A stretch of 7,425 nucleotides of DNA, from NCBI GenBank assembly GCA_026398545.1, contig JAPLSR010000410.1, positions 1 through 7,425 of the forward strand, given 5' to 3'. Source of the DNA: Candidatus Sumerlaeota bacterium (GTDB lineage: Bacteria; Sumerlaeota; Sumerlaeia; MWCT01). The notes under the pieces are model-generated. The model saw nothing but the letters and a program-made list of their open reading frames with translations. It searched no databases and was not told the origin of the DNA. Below, one piece after another: positions 1 through 6,887 of the stretch. The position numbers were made by a program, and so were the translations under genes. Numbering within the stretch: the stretch's first letter is position 1; each line of letters starts with the position of its first letter.

Positions 1-1
1 C

Positions 2-519
2 AGCGGGTTTGTTGCGGTTGCGGCGGGATGGTGTCACAGCCTGGGTCTGAAGGGAGACGGCTCTATTGTCGCCTGGGGGTATAATAATTATGGACAATGC
101 AATGTCCCCACACCGAACAGCGGTTTTGTGGCGGTTGCGGCGAGCCATTGGCACAGCTTAGGTCTGAAGGGAGACGGCTCTATTGTCGCCTGGGGGGATA
201 ATGATTCTGGACAATGCAATGTCCCCTCACCGAACAGCGGGTTTATGGCGGTTGCGGCGGGATTTTGTCACAGCCTTGGTCTGAAGGGAGACGGCTCTAT
301 TGTCGCCTGGGGAAGAAACAATGAAGGACAATGCAATGTCCCATCTCCGAACAGCGGGTTTGTTGCGGTTGCGGCGGGATGGGGGCACAGCCTGGGTCTG
401 AAGGGAGACGGCTCGATAGTCGCCTGGGGGTGGAATGATTATGGACAATGCAATGTCCCTTCTCCGAACAGCGGGTTTGTTGCGGTTGCGGGGGGATGGG
501 TTCACAGCCTGGGCATAAG
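2..519 (+). repeat. Tandem 117-bp coding repeats (RCC1 units)
   Basis: Four complete 117-bp units start at 2, 119, 236 and 353, and a fifth, incomplete unit starts at 470 and diverges after the HSLG codons. The units are nearly identical in DNA, including at third codon positions. The array probably continues upstream of the window. Differences are concentrated in two codon clusters, codons 9-11 and 26-29 of each unit. The high identity suggests recent duplication or gene conversion. Confidence 0.9.
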
Positions 520-661
520 GCCGATACCGATGCCGGAGAGGATTAAACGCTATCTGCTGGGGCTGGATTCGGATAAAACAGGCTTGGACTTGAACAGCGA
601 CGGCAAGGTTGATATCGCGGACCTGATTTGGTATCTGTTAGGTAAACGCCTGACGAAATAA
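2..661 (+). CDS. RCC1-repeat protein with C-terminal dockerin-like EF-hand (5' partial)
   Basis: The frame is open from the window edge, so the true start and any signal peptide lie upstream; 219 residues are visible. They hold four full 39-residue repeats and part of a fifth. The repeat core is F-V-A-V-A-A-G-x-x-H-S-L-G-L-K-G-D-G-S-I-V-A-W-G-x-N-x-x-G-Q-C-N-V-P, the bacterial RCC1/ATS1-like type that builds beta-propeller blades. After the last repeat (about residue 173) comes a tail with Y-L-L-G and the loop DLNSDGKVDIAD (visible residues 196-207), which has D, N, D, D and D at the calcium-binding positions of a type I dockerin/EF-hand. Only one good EF-hand is present; the first half (YLLGLDSDKTG) is degenerate. 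RCC1 propellers usually bind proteins, and dockerin-like tails are common on secreted proteins. A surface or extracellular binding role is inference. No cohesin partner is visible. Confidence 0.85.
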   Translation, partial: SGFVAVAAGWCHSLGLKGDGSIVAWGYNNYGQCNVPTPNSGFVAVAASHWHSLGLKGDGSIVAWGDNDSGQCNVPSPNSGFMAVAAGFCHSLGLKGDGSIVAWGRNNEGQCNVPSPNSGFVAVAAGWGHSLGLKGDGSIVAWGWNDYGQCNVPSPNSGFVAVAGGWVHSLGIRPIPMPERIKRYLLGLDSDKTGLDLNSDGKVDIADLIWYLLGKRLTK

Positions 662-672
662 AAGACATCGTT

Positions 673-704
673 TTTCCCCATGCCTTCGGAAGGGAAACTT
701 TTTT
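673..704 (+). terminator. Probable intrinsic terminator after the RCC1-repeat gene
   Basis: TTTCCC at 673-678 pairs with GGGAAA at 692-697. A run of six T (699-704) follows after one C. The 13-base loop contains CCTTCGG, which could form a smaller inner hairpin. The site lies 12 bases after the stop codon at 661, as expected of a terminator. The stem is only six pairs, so strength is uncertain. Confidence 0.5.
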
Positions 705-810
705 ACGAACAAGATTCCCATGACTTACCACAAAATTGTGTTTTTTCATTGTCAGCCCTGAGCAACTGTGTTACCAGCCTTTTTTATCTTTATTGCCCAA
801 AAAAGACAAT

Positions 811-2265
811 ATGAGCATCATGAATATTATTACACCATCGCCTGACAGTGTTCCCCCATCTGCTGGAAAACCTGAAAGAGATTCCTCAGCGCCGCCAGAG
901 AAAAAAAAGCGCGAAATTTCCCCCGCCCGCATCGTCATATTCAGCTTCGTCGGTGTTATTGTTATTGGCACACTCCTCTTGTGCCTGCCGGCGAGCGGCA
1001 CCAGAAAACCGCTTAAGGTGGAGGATGCCCTCTTCACCGCCACAAGCGCCGTCTGCGTCACGGGTCTCACCGTGGTGGATACTGAAAAGGATATCTCATT
1101 TGGGGGCCAGACTGTCGTCCTGACACTAATCCAGCTGGGCGGACTGGGCATCATGACCTATTCCACCTTCTTCTTTCTCCTCTTCAGGCGCAAATATATC
1201 TCCCAGAATAATGTGGTCGTCCTGAGTGAAACACTATCCACAGGCACAAGTGACGTGCGAAGGCTTCTTTTTGCCGTCTTCAAGGTCACCATGATGTTTG
1301 AACTCTGGGGGATACTCCTCCTTTATCTCTTCTGGAGAAAAACACTGCCTGCGGATAGAATCTGGTGGGATTGCGCCTTCCATTCCATAAGCGCCTTCTG
1401 CAACGCCGGCTTATCCACATTCAGTGCAAACGTTTCTCATGTCCGCCAAATCAAGTCCGGTTGTGCCGTCATCATGGGGCTGATTATCTGCGGCGGGCTC
1501 GGGTTCACAGTCATTGAATCACTCCTCTATCGCAGGTATTACATCAAATCCGGACGGAAGGTCCTGCCGCTCCAGACCAAGGTTGTCCTGACCACCACGG
1601 CATTCCTGATTATCTCCGGCACCCTCCTCTTCTGGATTCTGGATGCCCACCATTCGCTGGATAATGACCCCTTCTTCAACAAGGGTTTTCATGCCCTGTT
1701 CCAATCCGTGACGAGCCGCACTGCGGGATTCAATACCGTGAATCTGGGAAAGGCAAGCGCCCTCGGGGTCATCCTGCTCACAATCCTCATGTTCATTGGT
1801 GGAAGCCCCGGCTCCACTGCGGGCGGCATCAAAACAACAACAGCCGCCATCATCTTCGCCACCATCCGCAGTCTTATGAAAAATCCCCAGAAAGGCGATG
1901 TCGAAATCTTTAAAAGACGCATCCCTGCTGATATCGTCAACCGCGCATTCGTCATAGCCGTCCTGTGCTTCGCCCTCGTCTCATCCGTCACAATCCTCCT
2001 GACTATCACAGAAGGTATTAAGATGTCAGCATGGCCAAAAGGTCAGGAACCCATCCTGCGCCTCCTCTTCGAGACAGTTTCCGCCTTTGGAACCGTCGGC
2101 CTTTCCACAGGCATCACGCCCCATCTCTCCGTGATGGGCAAACTCCTCATCACCATGACCATGCTCATCGGGCGGGTGGGACCCCTGACGGTGGTCATCG
2201 CCATGTCGGAATCAAAACATGTGTCGAACTATCACTACCCCGAGGAAAAGGTGATGGTGGGTTAA
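811..2265 (+). CDS. ktrB: KtrB/TrkH-type potassium uptake membrane subunit
   Basis: This is the K+-translocating subunit of a Ktr/Trk system in the inner membrane; it normally works with a cytoplasmic RCK subunit (KtrA/TrkA), which is not in this window. The 484 residues from the chosen start match family length. Four pore repeats are visible by their filter loops: VCVTGL (81-86), CNAGLS (197-202), RTAGFNT (304-310) and GTVGLST (427-433). Each carries the conserved filter glycine. GGSPGSTAGGIKTT (330-343) matches the gating loop of the third repeat. IGRVGPLT (453-460) holds the arginine below the filter. LIQLGGLGIMT (107-116) and IGRVGPLT favour KtrB over TrkH. The frame extends up to a TTG at 736, but ATG 811 or ATG 820 is preferred because the extra stretch looks untranslated; no clear ribosome binding site decides it. 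The N-terminus (about 10-40) is a Pro-, Ser- and Lys-rich cytoplasmic extension. argS follows after 28 bases. Confidence 0.93.
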   Translation: MSIMNIITPSPDSVPPSAGKPERDSSAPPEKKKREISPARIVIFSFVGVIVIGTLLLCLPASGTRKPLKVEDALFTATSAVCVTGLTVVDTEKDISFGGQTVVLTLIQLGGLGIMTYSTFFFLLFRRKYISQNNVVVLSETLSTGTSDVRRLLFAVFKVTMMFELWGILLLYLFWRKTLPADRIWWDCAFHSISAFCNAGLSTFSANVSHVRQIKSGCAVIMGLIICGGLGFTVIESLLYRRYYIKSGRKVLPLQTKVVLTTTAFLIISGTLLFWILDAHHSLDNDPFFNKGFHALFQSVTSRTAGFNTVNLGKASALGVILLTILMFIGGSPGSTAGGIKTTTAAIIFATIRSLMKNPQKGDVEIFKRRIPADIVNRAFVIAVLCFALVSSVTILLTITEGIKMSAWPKGQEPILRLLFETVSAFGTVGLSTGITPHLSVMGKLLITMTMLIGRVGPLTVVIAMSESKHVSNYHYPEEKVMVG

Positions 2266-2282
2266 GATTTGCGGATATGGAT

Positions 2283-2288
2283 AAGGTG
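2283..2288 (+). promoter_or_regulatory. Ribosome binding site of argS
   Basis: AAGGTG lies five bases before ATG 2294, a good Shine-Dalgarno match. It sits in the 28-base gap after the ktrB stop. No terminator or promoter is visible in that gap, which supports co-transcription of ktrB and argS. Confidence 0.65.
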
Positions 2289-2293
2289 AATTT

Positions 2294-3985
2294 ATGACGC
2301 AGGAAATCAAAAATATTAAGGAAATACTCGCCGGACTTGTCCAGGAGGCTCTTGTTGCGTATTCCAGAAAACAGGGAGCAAAACCGCCTGACATCTCCAT
2401 CATAATTGAACGCCCCAAAAACAAGGAATTCGGCGACTTCGCCACCAATGCCGCCATGCAGACTGCCCGCCACTTCAAAAAGAATCCCTACGAAATCGCC
2501 GAGGGATTGAAGTTGCTCATCCCCCCCAACCCATATATACAGGAGGTCACCGCCGTCAAACCCGGCTTCATCAACTTCCGCCTCAATCCCGCCACGGGCA
2601 GTCTCATACTGAAAAATATCCTCGCCTTGGAAAAAAACTACGGCAGACAGAACATCGGTGAGGGGAAAAAGGTGCTCATTGAATTCATGAGCGCCAATCC
2701 CACCGGTCCCCTCCATATCGGTCATGCCCGCAATGCCATCCTCGGCGATTCCATCGCACGCGTCCTCGAAGCCGCAGGTTATAAGGTCACGCGGGAGTAT
2801 TATTATAATGACGCCGGTGTCCAGATGAAGAAACTTGGGCTATCCGTGATGGCGCGCTATCTCCAGGCACTCGGCAAGGATGTCCCCTTCCCAGCCGACG
2901 GCTACCAGGGTGACTACATAAAAGAAATCGCAGGGAAACTCGTCTCAGAACGCGGTGAAGCCCTCGCCTCCAAAACTGACATCCAGACCTTCACCCACTA
3001 TGCCGCAGACCACATCATCAAACTCATCGATGCGGATATGAAAACCTTCGGCATCCACTTTGACAACTGGTTCAGCGAGGCATCACTTCACAGAAATGGC
3101 AAGGTTGACGCCACAATGGAATATCTGAAGGGCAAAGAGATGCTTTATGAAAAAGAGGGCGCCTGGTGGTTGCGCTCTGCGAAATTCGGCGATGAAAAAG
3201 ACCGTGTGGTGGTCAAATCGGACAGTGAAAAAACATATCTTGCGCCCGATATCGCCTATCACAAGGATAAATTTGACCGCGGTTTTGACCTCCTCATCAA
3301 CGTCCTTGGAGGCGACCATCATGGCTATGTCCCCCGCCTCATGGCAGGCGTCCAGGCGCTCGGCTATGACCCTCAACGCCTCCGTTGCATCGTCTTCCAG
3401 ATGGTAACCCTCCTCAAGGATGGAGAACAAATTAAATTGTCAACACGTTCCGGCAAATTCATCACCCTGCGGGAGGTCATCGAGGAACTCGGCGTGGATG
3501 TGGTGCGCTTTTTCTTCCTGATGCGCAGCGCGGACAGCCAGATGGTATTTGACTGGCAACTCGCCAAGGACCACTCCATGAACAACCCCGTCTTTTATGT
3601 CCAGTATGCCCATGCCCGCTGCTGTAGCCTGTTTAAAAAGGCGGATGAACTGGGCATCACTTGGGCAGGACCTGAAAAATGCGATATCAGCCTCCTCACA
3701 CTTAAAGAGGAACAGCAGGTCATAAAGGAACTAGAACGCCTCCCTGAGGTGGTGAAATTAAGCGCTGAAACCTTTGAGCCCCACCATATCACCGCCTATC
3801 TGTGCGAACTCGCCGGCGCCTTCCACGCCCTCTTCACCTCAGGGACAAAGGATGAGACAAGGAGATTCCTCCGCCCCGATGAGCCTGACCTGACACAGGC
3901 GCGCCTGACGCTTGTCGCCGCACTCCGCCAGACACTCGCAAATGCCCTGACCCTTATCGGCATCACACCCATTGAACGTATGTGA
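2294..3985 (+). CDS. argS: Arginyl-tRNA synthetase
   Basis: Class Ia aminoacyl-tRNA synthetase that charges tRNA-Arg with arginine using ATP, in the cytoplasm; 563 residues, normal bacterial length. The N-terminal additional domain (about 1-100) carries EFGDFATNAAM (45-55), which contacts the tRNA elbow. The catalytic domain has SANPTGPLHIGHAR (133-146) with HIGH at 141-144, then YNDAG (171-175), YLAPDIAYHKDKFDRG (315-330) and GGDHHGYVPR (339-348). The KMSKS signature appears as KLSTR (381-385), where Thr and Arg replace the last Lys-Ser; KMSTRSG-like versions are known in many bacterial ArgRS. The DALR anticodon-binding domain begins near NNPVFYVQYAHAR (430-442), and the protein ends in ERM, typical of the family. 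It sits 28 bases after ktrB with its own ribosome binding site. Nothing is truncated or frameshifted, so it is likely active. Confidence 0.98.
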   Translation: MTQEIKNIKEILAGLVQEALVAYSRKQGAKPPDISIIIERPKNKEFGDFATNAAMQTARHFKKNPYEIAEGLKLLIPPNPYIQEVTAVKPGFINFRLNPATGSLILKNILALEKNYGRQNIGEGKKVLIEFMSANPTGPLHIGHARNAILGDSIARVLEAAGYKVTREYYYNDAGVQMKKLGLSVMARYLQALGKDVPFPADGYQGDYIKEIAGKLVSERGEALASKTDIQTFTHYAADHIIKLIDADMKTFGIHFDNWFSEASLHRNGKVDATMEYLKGKEMLYEKEGAWWLRSAKFGDEKDRVVVKSDSEKTYLAPDIAYHKDKFDRGFDLLINVLGGDHHGYVPRLMAGVQALGYDPQRLRCIVFQMVTLLKDGEQIKLSTRSGKFITLREVIEELGVDVVRFFFLMRSADSQMVFDWQLAKDHSMNNPVFYVQYAHARCCSLFKKADELGITWAGPEKCDISLLTLKEEQQVIKELERLPEVVKLSAETFEPHHITAYLCELAGAFHALFTSGTKDETRRFLRPDEPDLTQARLTLVAALRQTLANALTLIGITPIERM

Positions 3986-4010
3986 ATAAAGAAAACCATA
4001 CATCTTGTTA

Positions 4011-4038
4011 TTGACATGCCTCCGCATTATCCTTTAAC
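4011..4038 (+). promoter_or_regulatory. Likely sigma70-type promoter of the transglutaminase-like gene
   Basis: A perfect TTGACA (-35, 4011-4016) is followed after 16 bases by TTTAAC (-10, 4033-4038; four of six matches). Transcription would begin near 4045. This would put the upstream in-frame ATG at 4016 outside the transcript and supports the start at 4121. The promoter lies 25 bases after the argS stop. I see no convincing terminator between argS and this site, so read-through is possible. Confidence 0.45.
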
Positions 4039-4120
4039 AGAAGTATTGTTGATAATGTCATTGAACCTGATAGTTCCAGCGGCCTTCGAAATGAAACAAA
4101 TAATGCCTTGGAAATATCTT

Positions 4121-5950
4121 ATGAAGAAGTTTTTTTTCTTTATTTCTGTTTTCATATTCTTTGTGTCATTATCCTGTGCTGATGAGATAGCAGAGATTCC
4201 GCTTCAGAGCCTGCCTATTGATTATTACATTCAGAAAGGCCTTTTACCAAAGGATGTCACTCCCAAAAGACAATATTATAACCTCGATTTGCGTTGGATG
4301 CCCGGGGAATTTAAATACACAACCAGCACTCCAGGGATTTACCATATTGATATGACCGGAGCAGGCAGTGTTGCAAATCAGGGGATCATTTTCAAAAATA
4401 CCGGATCCGGCAATATTCAAAATCCCTGGGTCGTTCTTAACGGAGAAAAAAATTGGTATAGTGTGGATACAATATTGACGGAGATTCTGGGCGGTGAGAC
4501 TGATCCGAAAAAAAAGGCTTTTTTTATTTGGAAATTTATGAAATTGAACCGCTATCACTGGTATCCTGCTGACGGCAGCAATGAAATCCATGATCCCACC
4601 AAATATTTAAATGTGTATGGTTATGGTTTCTGCGACGACAGCGCTACCAATATGGAAGCACTTTTTAAGAGAGCCGGATTCTCAATGTCCCGAGTCTGGG
4701 GTCTTTCAGGACACGTTATACCAGAGGTCTATTACAACACCGCATGGCACATGCTTGACGCGGACCTTGAGGTATTCTACCCTGAAAGAGACAATATTAT
4801 CGTTGCAAGCGTTGAGGATTGCGCCTCTGATGGCTGGCTGGTTTCTCGAGTTTCCGGTTCGTCAATCGCGTCTCTTTATACAACAACCTCTAACAACTCC
4901 ACATACCAAAACGCATGGAACATTACACATACCATGAGCATGACCCTGCGTCCGGGCGAACAACTGGAGCGATACTGGTATAATTGGGGCAAGTATCGCG
5001 ACAACTTATATCATCAAGAACCGCCCCGATATGGAAATGGCCGTATGCTTTATTCGCCTGACCTGTCTTCAAATATCTTTAAAAACGGATTTCAATCCCT
5101 GACAAATATTGAAACATATTCTGATTCAAATACTACACCCAATATCCACCTTGCAGACCCAACTCAAAGTGGGATCCTTTTATGCAAAATGAGCAGTCCA
5201 TATTTATTTGTCGGGGGAACGGTTCAACTAAATGTTTATTGTGAAGGTTCAACGGATACAATCTCTGTGTCATTTTCAAAGACAGGCTCTTCATGGAGCA
5301 AATTATTGGACATAAATGGTCCCACAACCTCTACTTTTGAAATCAGTTTGGATTCTCCTATAGCTCCCACATCGAGTGCTGCATGTTATTCCTTTTTTAT
5401 CCAATTTATTCTAAATGGCGCCGCGAAAAATTCTGTGGGTATGAATGACATCCGTATCTGTGGCGATATTCAGTGTGCTCCGGTAGCGCTCCCGACACTC
5501 CGACCAGCTATGACTAATTCATGTAATGTAACATTTTCAGCGGACGCGGGGGGCATCCTTGAAATAAGACATATATACAATGAGTTGAATACTGTTTATC
5601 CTCCATCATCGCCTGACTGTCCTGTTTTTCCCAAAGATGATGGTATCATCTCCACCACAGCACCCATTCTCTCATGGGAGGACACGCCCTGCTCAGGCAC
5701 CATCTCAAATCATGATATCATGGTTTCTTGGGACCCGATTGGCATTTTACCGATCACGCCATTGATGTGGAAAACATTAGGCGCAACCAATTCATGGCAA
5801 CTACCTGACGGATGGCTGCTGGACGGGCAGACTTATTATTGGAGAGTGCGCACGAGGAATAATGCCGACTGGGGGCCATGGAGTGAGCCATGGTCTTTCA
5901 CCGTAGTATTAAACCCATCTGGCATAATGCAATGGAAATCCTATAAATAA
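4121..5950 (+). CDS. Exported transglutaminase-like protein with C-terminal Ig/FN3-like domain
   Basis: 609 residues from ATG 4121. The frame is open to ATG 4016, but 4121 gives a classic signal peptide (Met-Lys-Lys, Phe/Ile/Val core, cleavage likely after SCA at residue 20) and has GGAA about eight bases upstream. The mature protein should be periplasmic, surface or secreted. Residues about 113-220 resemble a transglutaminase/protease core: YGFCDDSATNMEALFKRAGF places the nucleophile at C171, GHVIPEV gives H198, and WHMLDAD gives D213, in the Cys-His-Asp order of the fold. The family includes cysteine peptidases, amidases and cross-linkers, so the reaction is not fixed. Residues about 350-485 look like beta-sandwich sequence. 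Residues about 495-596 end in TYYWRVRTRNNADWGPWSEPWSFTV, an Ig/FN3-like pattern. About ten cysteines in the mature chain could form disulfides. It uses more A/T-ending codons than ktrB or argS and contains A8 and T8 tracts. Substrate unknown. Confidence 0.82.
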   Translation: MKKFFFFISVFIFFVSLSCADEIAEIPLQSLPIDYYIQKGLLPKDVTPKRQYYNLDLRWMPGEFKYTTSTPGIYHIDMTGAGSVANQGIIFKNTGSGNIQNPWVVLNGEKNWYSVDTILTEILGGETDPKKKAFFIWKFMKLNRYHWYPADGSNEIHDPTKYLNVYGYGFCDDSATNMEALFKRAGFSMSRVWGLSGHVIPEVYYNTAWHMLDADLEVFYPERDNIIVASVEDCASDGWLVSRVSGSSIASLYTTTSNNSTYQNAWNITHTMSMTLRPGEQLERYWYNWGKYRDNLYHQEPPRYGNGRMLYSPDLSSNIFKNGFQSLTNIETYSDSNTTPNIHLADPTQSGILLCKMSSPYLFVGGTVQLNVYCEGSTDTISVSFSKTGSSWSKLLDINGPTTSTFEISLDSPIAPTSSAACYSFFIQFILNGAAKNSVGMNDIRICGDIQCAPVALPTLRPAMTNSCNVTFSADAGGILEIRHIYNELNTVYPPSSPDCPVFPKDDGIISTTAPILSWEDTPCSGTISNHDIMVSWDPIGILPITPLMWKTLGATNSWQLPDGWLLDGQTYYWRVRTRNNADWGPWSEPWSFTVVLNPSGIMQWKSYK

Positions 5951-5980
5951 AGATTCAGTTCCATTCGCTTATACTGATAA

Positions 5981-6004
5981 TTTCCCACAGTAATGATTGG
6001 GAGA
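5981..6004 (+). other. Weak hairpin between the transglutaminase-like and ComEA-like genes
   Basis: TTTCCCA (5981-5987) can pair with TGGGAGA (5998-6004) around a ten-base loop, with one G-T wobble. No T run follows, so it is a poor terminator; it could be a leader structure before the ribosome binding site at 6024. Upstream, TATACT (5970-5975) resembles a -10 box but has no matching -35. The rest of the 87-base gap shows nothing else. Confidence 0.25.
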
Positions 6005-6023
6005 AATACAGATAAAAATTTAT

Positions 6024-6032
6024 AGGAGGAGG
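6024..6032 (+). promoter_or_regulatory. Very strong ribosome binding site of the ComEA-like gene
   Basis: AGGAGGAGG contains two overlapping AGGAGG cores (6024-6029 and 6027-6032), the nearer one five bases before ATG 6038. It fixes this start and predicts efficient translation. It is the best Shine-Dalgarno match in the window. Confidence 0.85.
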
Positions 6033-6037
6033 ACTTA

Positions 6038-6775
6038 ATGTTCAGTGGACTGACACGGCAGGAGCGGAAAATTCTCCTCCTCCTTGTGATAATCATCGCA
6101 ATGGGGATAGGAATTCAAAAGTATTATTCCCGCTCAGGCACACGAGTGGATGTCTTAACCAACAGGCAATCCACAGAAAAGACGGGCGAAGGGGAAAAGG
6201 CGTCTGATTCCTCTTTTGCGACCCACACAGCCCTCCCACAGAGCGGTGCAATGGCTCGGCTTGTGAATATCAACACTGCCACACTGGAGGAACTTCTCAC
6301 CCTGAAGGGTCTCGGACCCACAAAGGCACAGGCAATCATTTCCTATCGCAACGTCCATAAAGGATTTAAAAGCATTGATGAGCTGGATAATGTGCCGGGT
6401 ATAGGCCCGGGCACGCTGGCATGGGTGCGGGATTTTGTGACAGTCAGTGAGAAAAAGAACCCACAGTCAGGTGTAATCACACCTGAAAAAACCTCCCGCC
6501 GCATTCCAGCTATCCAATGCACCCCGGAGCCATCCCCCACACCGACTCCCCCGCCACCCACACCAACGCCCATCATCAAAGTCAATATCAACAGGGCAGG
6601 AATACTGGAATTGATGACCCTTGAACTGATAGGTGATGTGAGGGCGCAAAAAATCATTGAATACAGGAAGAAAAACGGACCCTTCCGCTCACCCGAAGAC
6701 CTGACGAAAGTCAGAAGCATTGGTGAGAAAATCTACCTCCTGAACAAGAACAGAATATCCATCAAAGATGAATAA
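6038..6775 (+). CDS. Membrane-anchored ComEA-like protein with two HhH modules
   Basis: 245 residues. A short cytoplasmic start with Arg and Lys is followed by one membrane segment (about 11-26), a charged low-complexity stretch (30-73), and HhH module 1 (about 75-136: VNINTATLEELLTLKGLGPTKAQAI, then LDNVPGIGPGTLAWV). A Pro-Thr linker (about 162-178) leads to HhH module 2 (about 181-242: VNINRAGILELMTLELIGDVRAQKI, then SIGEKIYLL). Each module starts with the V-N-I-N-x-A signature of ComEA. Module 1 has intact G-x-G hairpins (GLG, GIG); in module 2 these are degraded (LIG, SIG). ComEA binds double-stranded DNA without sequence preference during competence and passes it to the ComEC channel. 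A surface DNA-binding role is therefore likely but inferred; related HhH proteins also occur in other contexts. No comEC or pilus gene is visible. Typical ComEA has a single module, so the duplication is unusual. Confidence 0.85.
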   Translation: MFSGLTRQERKILLLLVIIIAMGIGIQKYYSRSGTRVDVLTNRQSTEKTGEGEKASDSSFATHTALPQSGAMARLVNINTATLEELLTLKGLGPTKAQAIISYRNVHKGFKSIDELDNVPGIGPGTLAWVRDFVTVSEKKNPQSGVITPEKTSRRIPAIQCTPEPSPTPTPPPPTPTPIIKVNINRAGILELMTLELIGDVRAQKIIEYRKKNGPFRSPEDLTKVRSIGEKIYLLNKNRISIKDE

Positions 6776-6778
6776 TAT

Positions 6779-6821
6779 AATTCCCTCTATACAAATCTGC
6801 CTGAATTTGAAAGAGGAAATT
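6779..6821 (+). terminator. Terminator-like hairpin after the ComEA-like gene
   Basis: AATTCCCTCT (6779-6788) pairs with AGAGGAAATT (6812-6821) with a single C-A mismatch. An inner stem CAAAT (6792-6796) with ATTTG (6805-6809) closes an eight-base loop. It begins three bases after the stop codon. Only a loose T-rich stretch follows (near 6829-6837), not a continuous T run, so it may be a weak terminator or an mRNA 3'-end stabiliser. Confidence 0.4.
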
Positions 6822-6835
6822 ACTCATCATTTTAT

Positions 6836-6865
6836 TTGACATAAGGATTCAGCATGTTCTATTAA
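6836..6865 (+). promoter_or_regulatory. Likely sigma70-type promoter of the exported-protein gene at 6925
   Basis: A perfect TTGACA (6836-6841) is followed after 18 bases by TATTAA (6860-6865; four of six matches to TATAAT) in AT-rich surroundings. Transcription would begin near 6872, giving a leader of about 53 bases that contains the inverted repeat at 6888-6921. The position just after the hairpin at 6779-6821 suggests that the gene at 6925 is transcribed separately from the ComEA-like gene. Confidence 0.5.
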
Positions 6866-6887
6866 TAAAACATATTTGAATAACATG

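Noticed and set aside
227..505. Minus-strand open frame of 92 codons across the repeats
   Set aside because: It is the antisense of the RCC1 array; its apparent repeats only mirror the coding repeats and no ribosome binding site is seen.
2..519. Tandem repeats as a CRISPR array
   Set aside because: The 117-bp units are contiguous, lie in one open frame and encode RCC1 motifs; there are no short repeats with unrelated spacers.
729..746. Second terminator (CACAA, TTGTG, then six T)
   Set aside because: The stem has five pairs with a two-base loop, which is too small to form properly, and only two of the five are G-C.
749..777. Promoter for ktrB starting at TTGTCA
   Set aside because: The -35 is fair, but nothing at 16-18 bases downstream resembles TATAAT.
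736..810. Earlier TTG start for the KtrB-type protein
   Set aside because: The extra 25 residues lack family resemblance, the TTG lies in a small inverted repeat before a T run, and two ATG codons at 811 and 820 fit family length.
2195..2725. Minus-strand open frame of 176 codons over the start of argS
   Set aside because: It lies opposite two unmistakable genes (ktrB end and argS) and shows no recognisable domain.
4016..4120. N-terminal extension of the transglutaminase-like protein to ATG 4016
   Set aside because: That ATG overlaps a likely -35 box, and the extension would bury the classic signal peptide that begins at 4121.
4611..4937. Plus-strand open frame of 108 codons inside the transglutaminase-like gene
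   Set aside because: It is an alternative frame of a gene with clear domains and has no ribosome binding site or recognisable motif.
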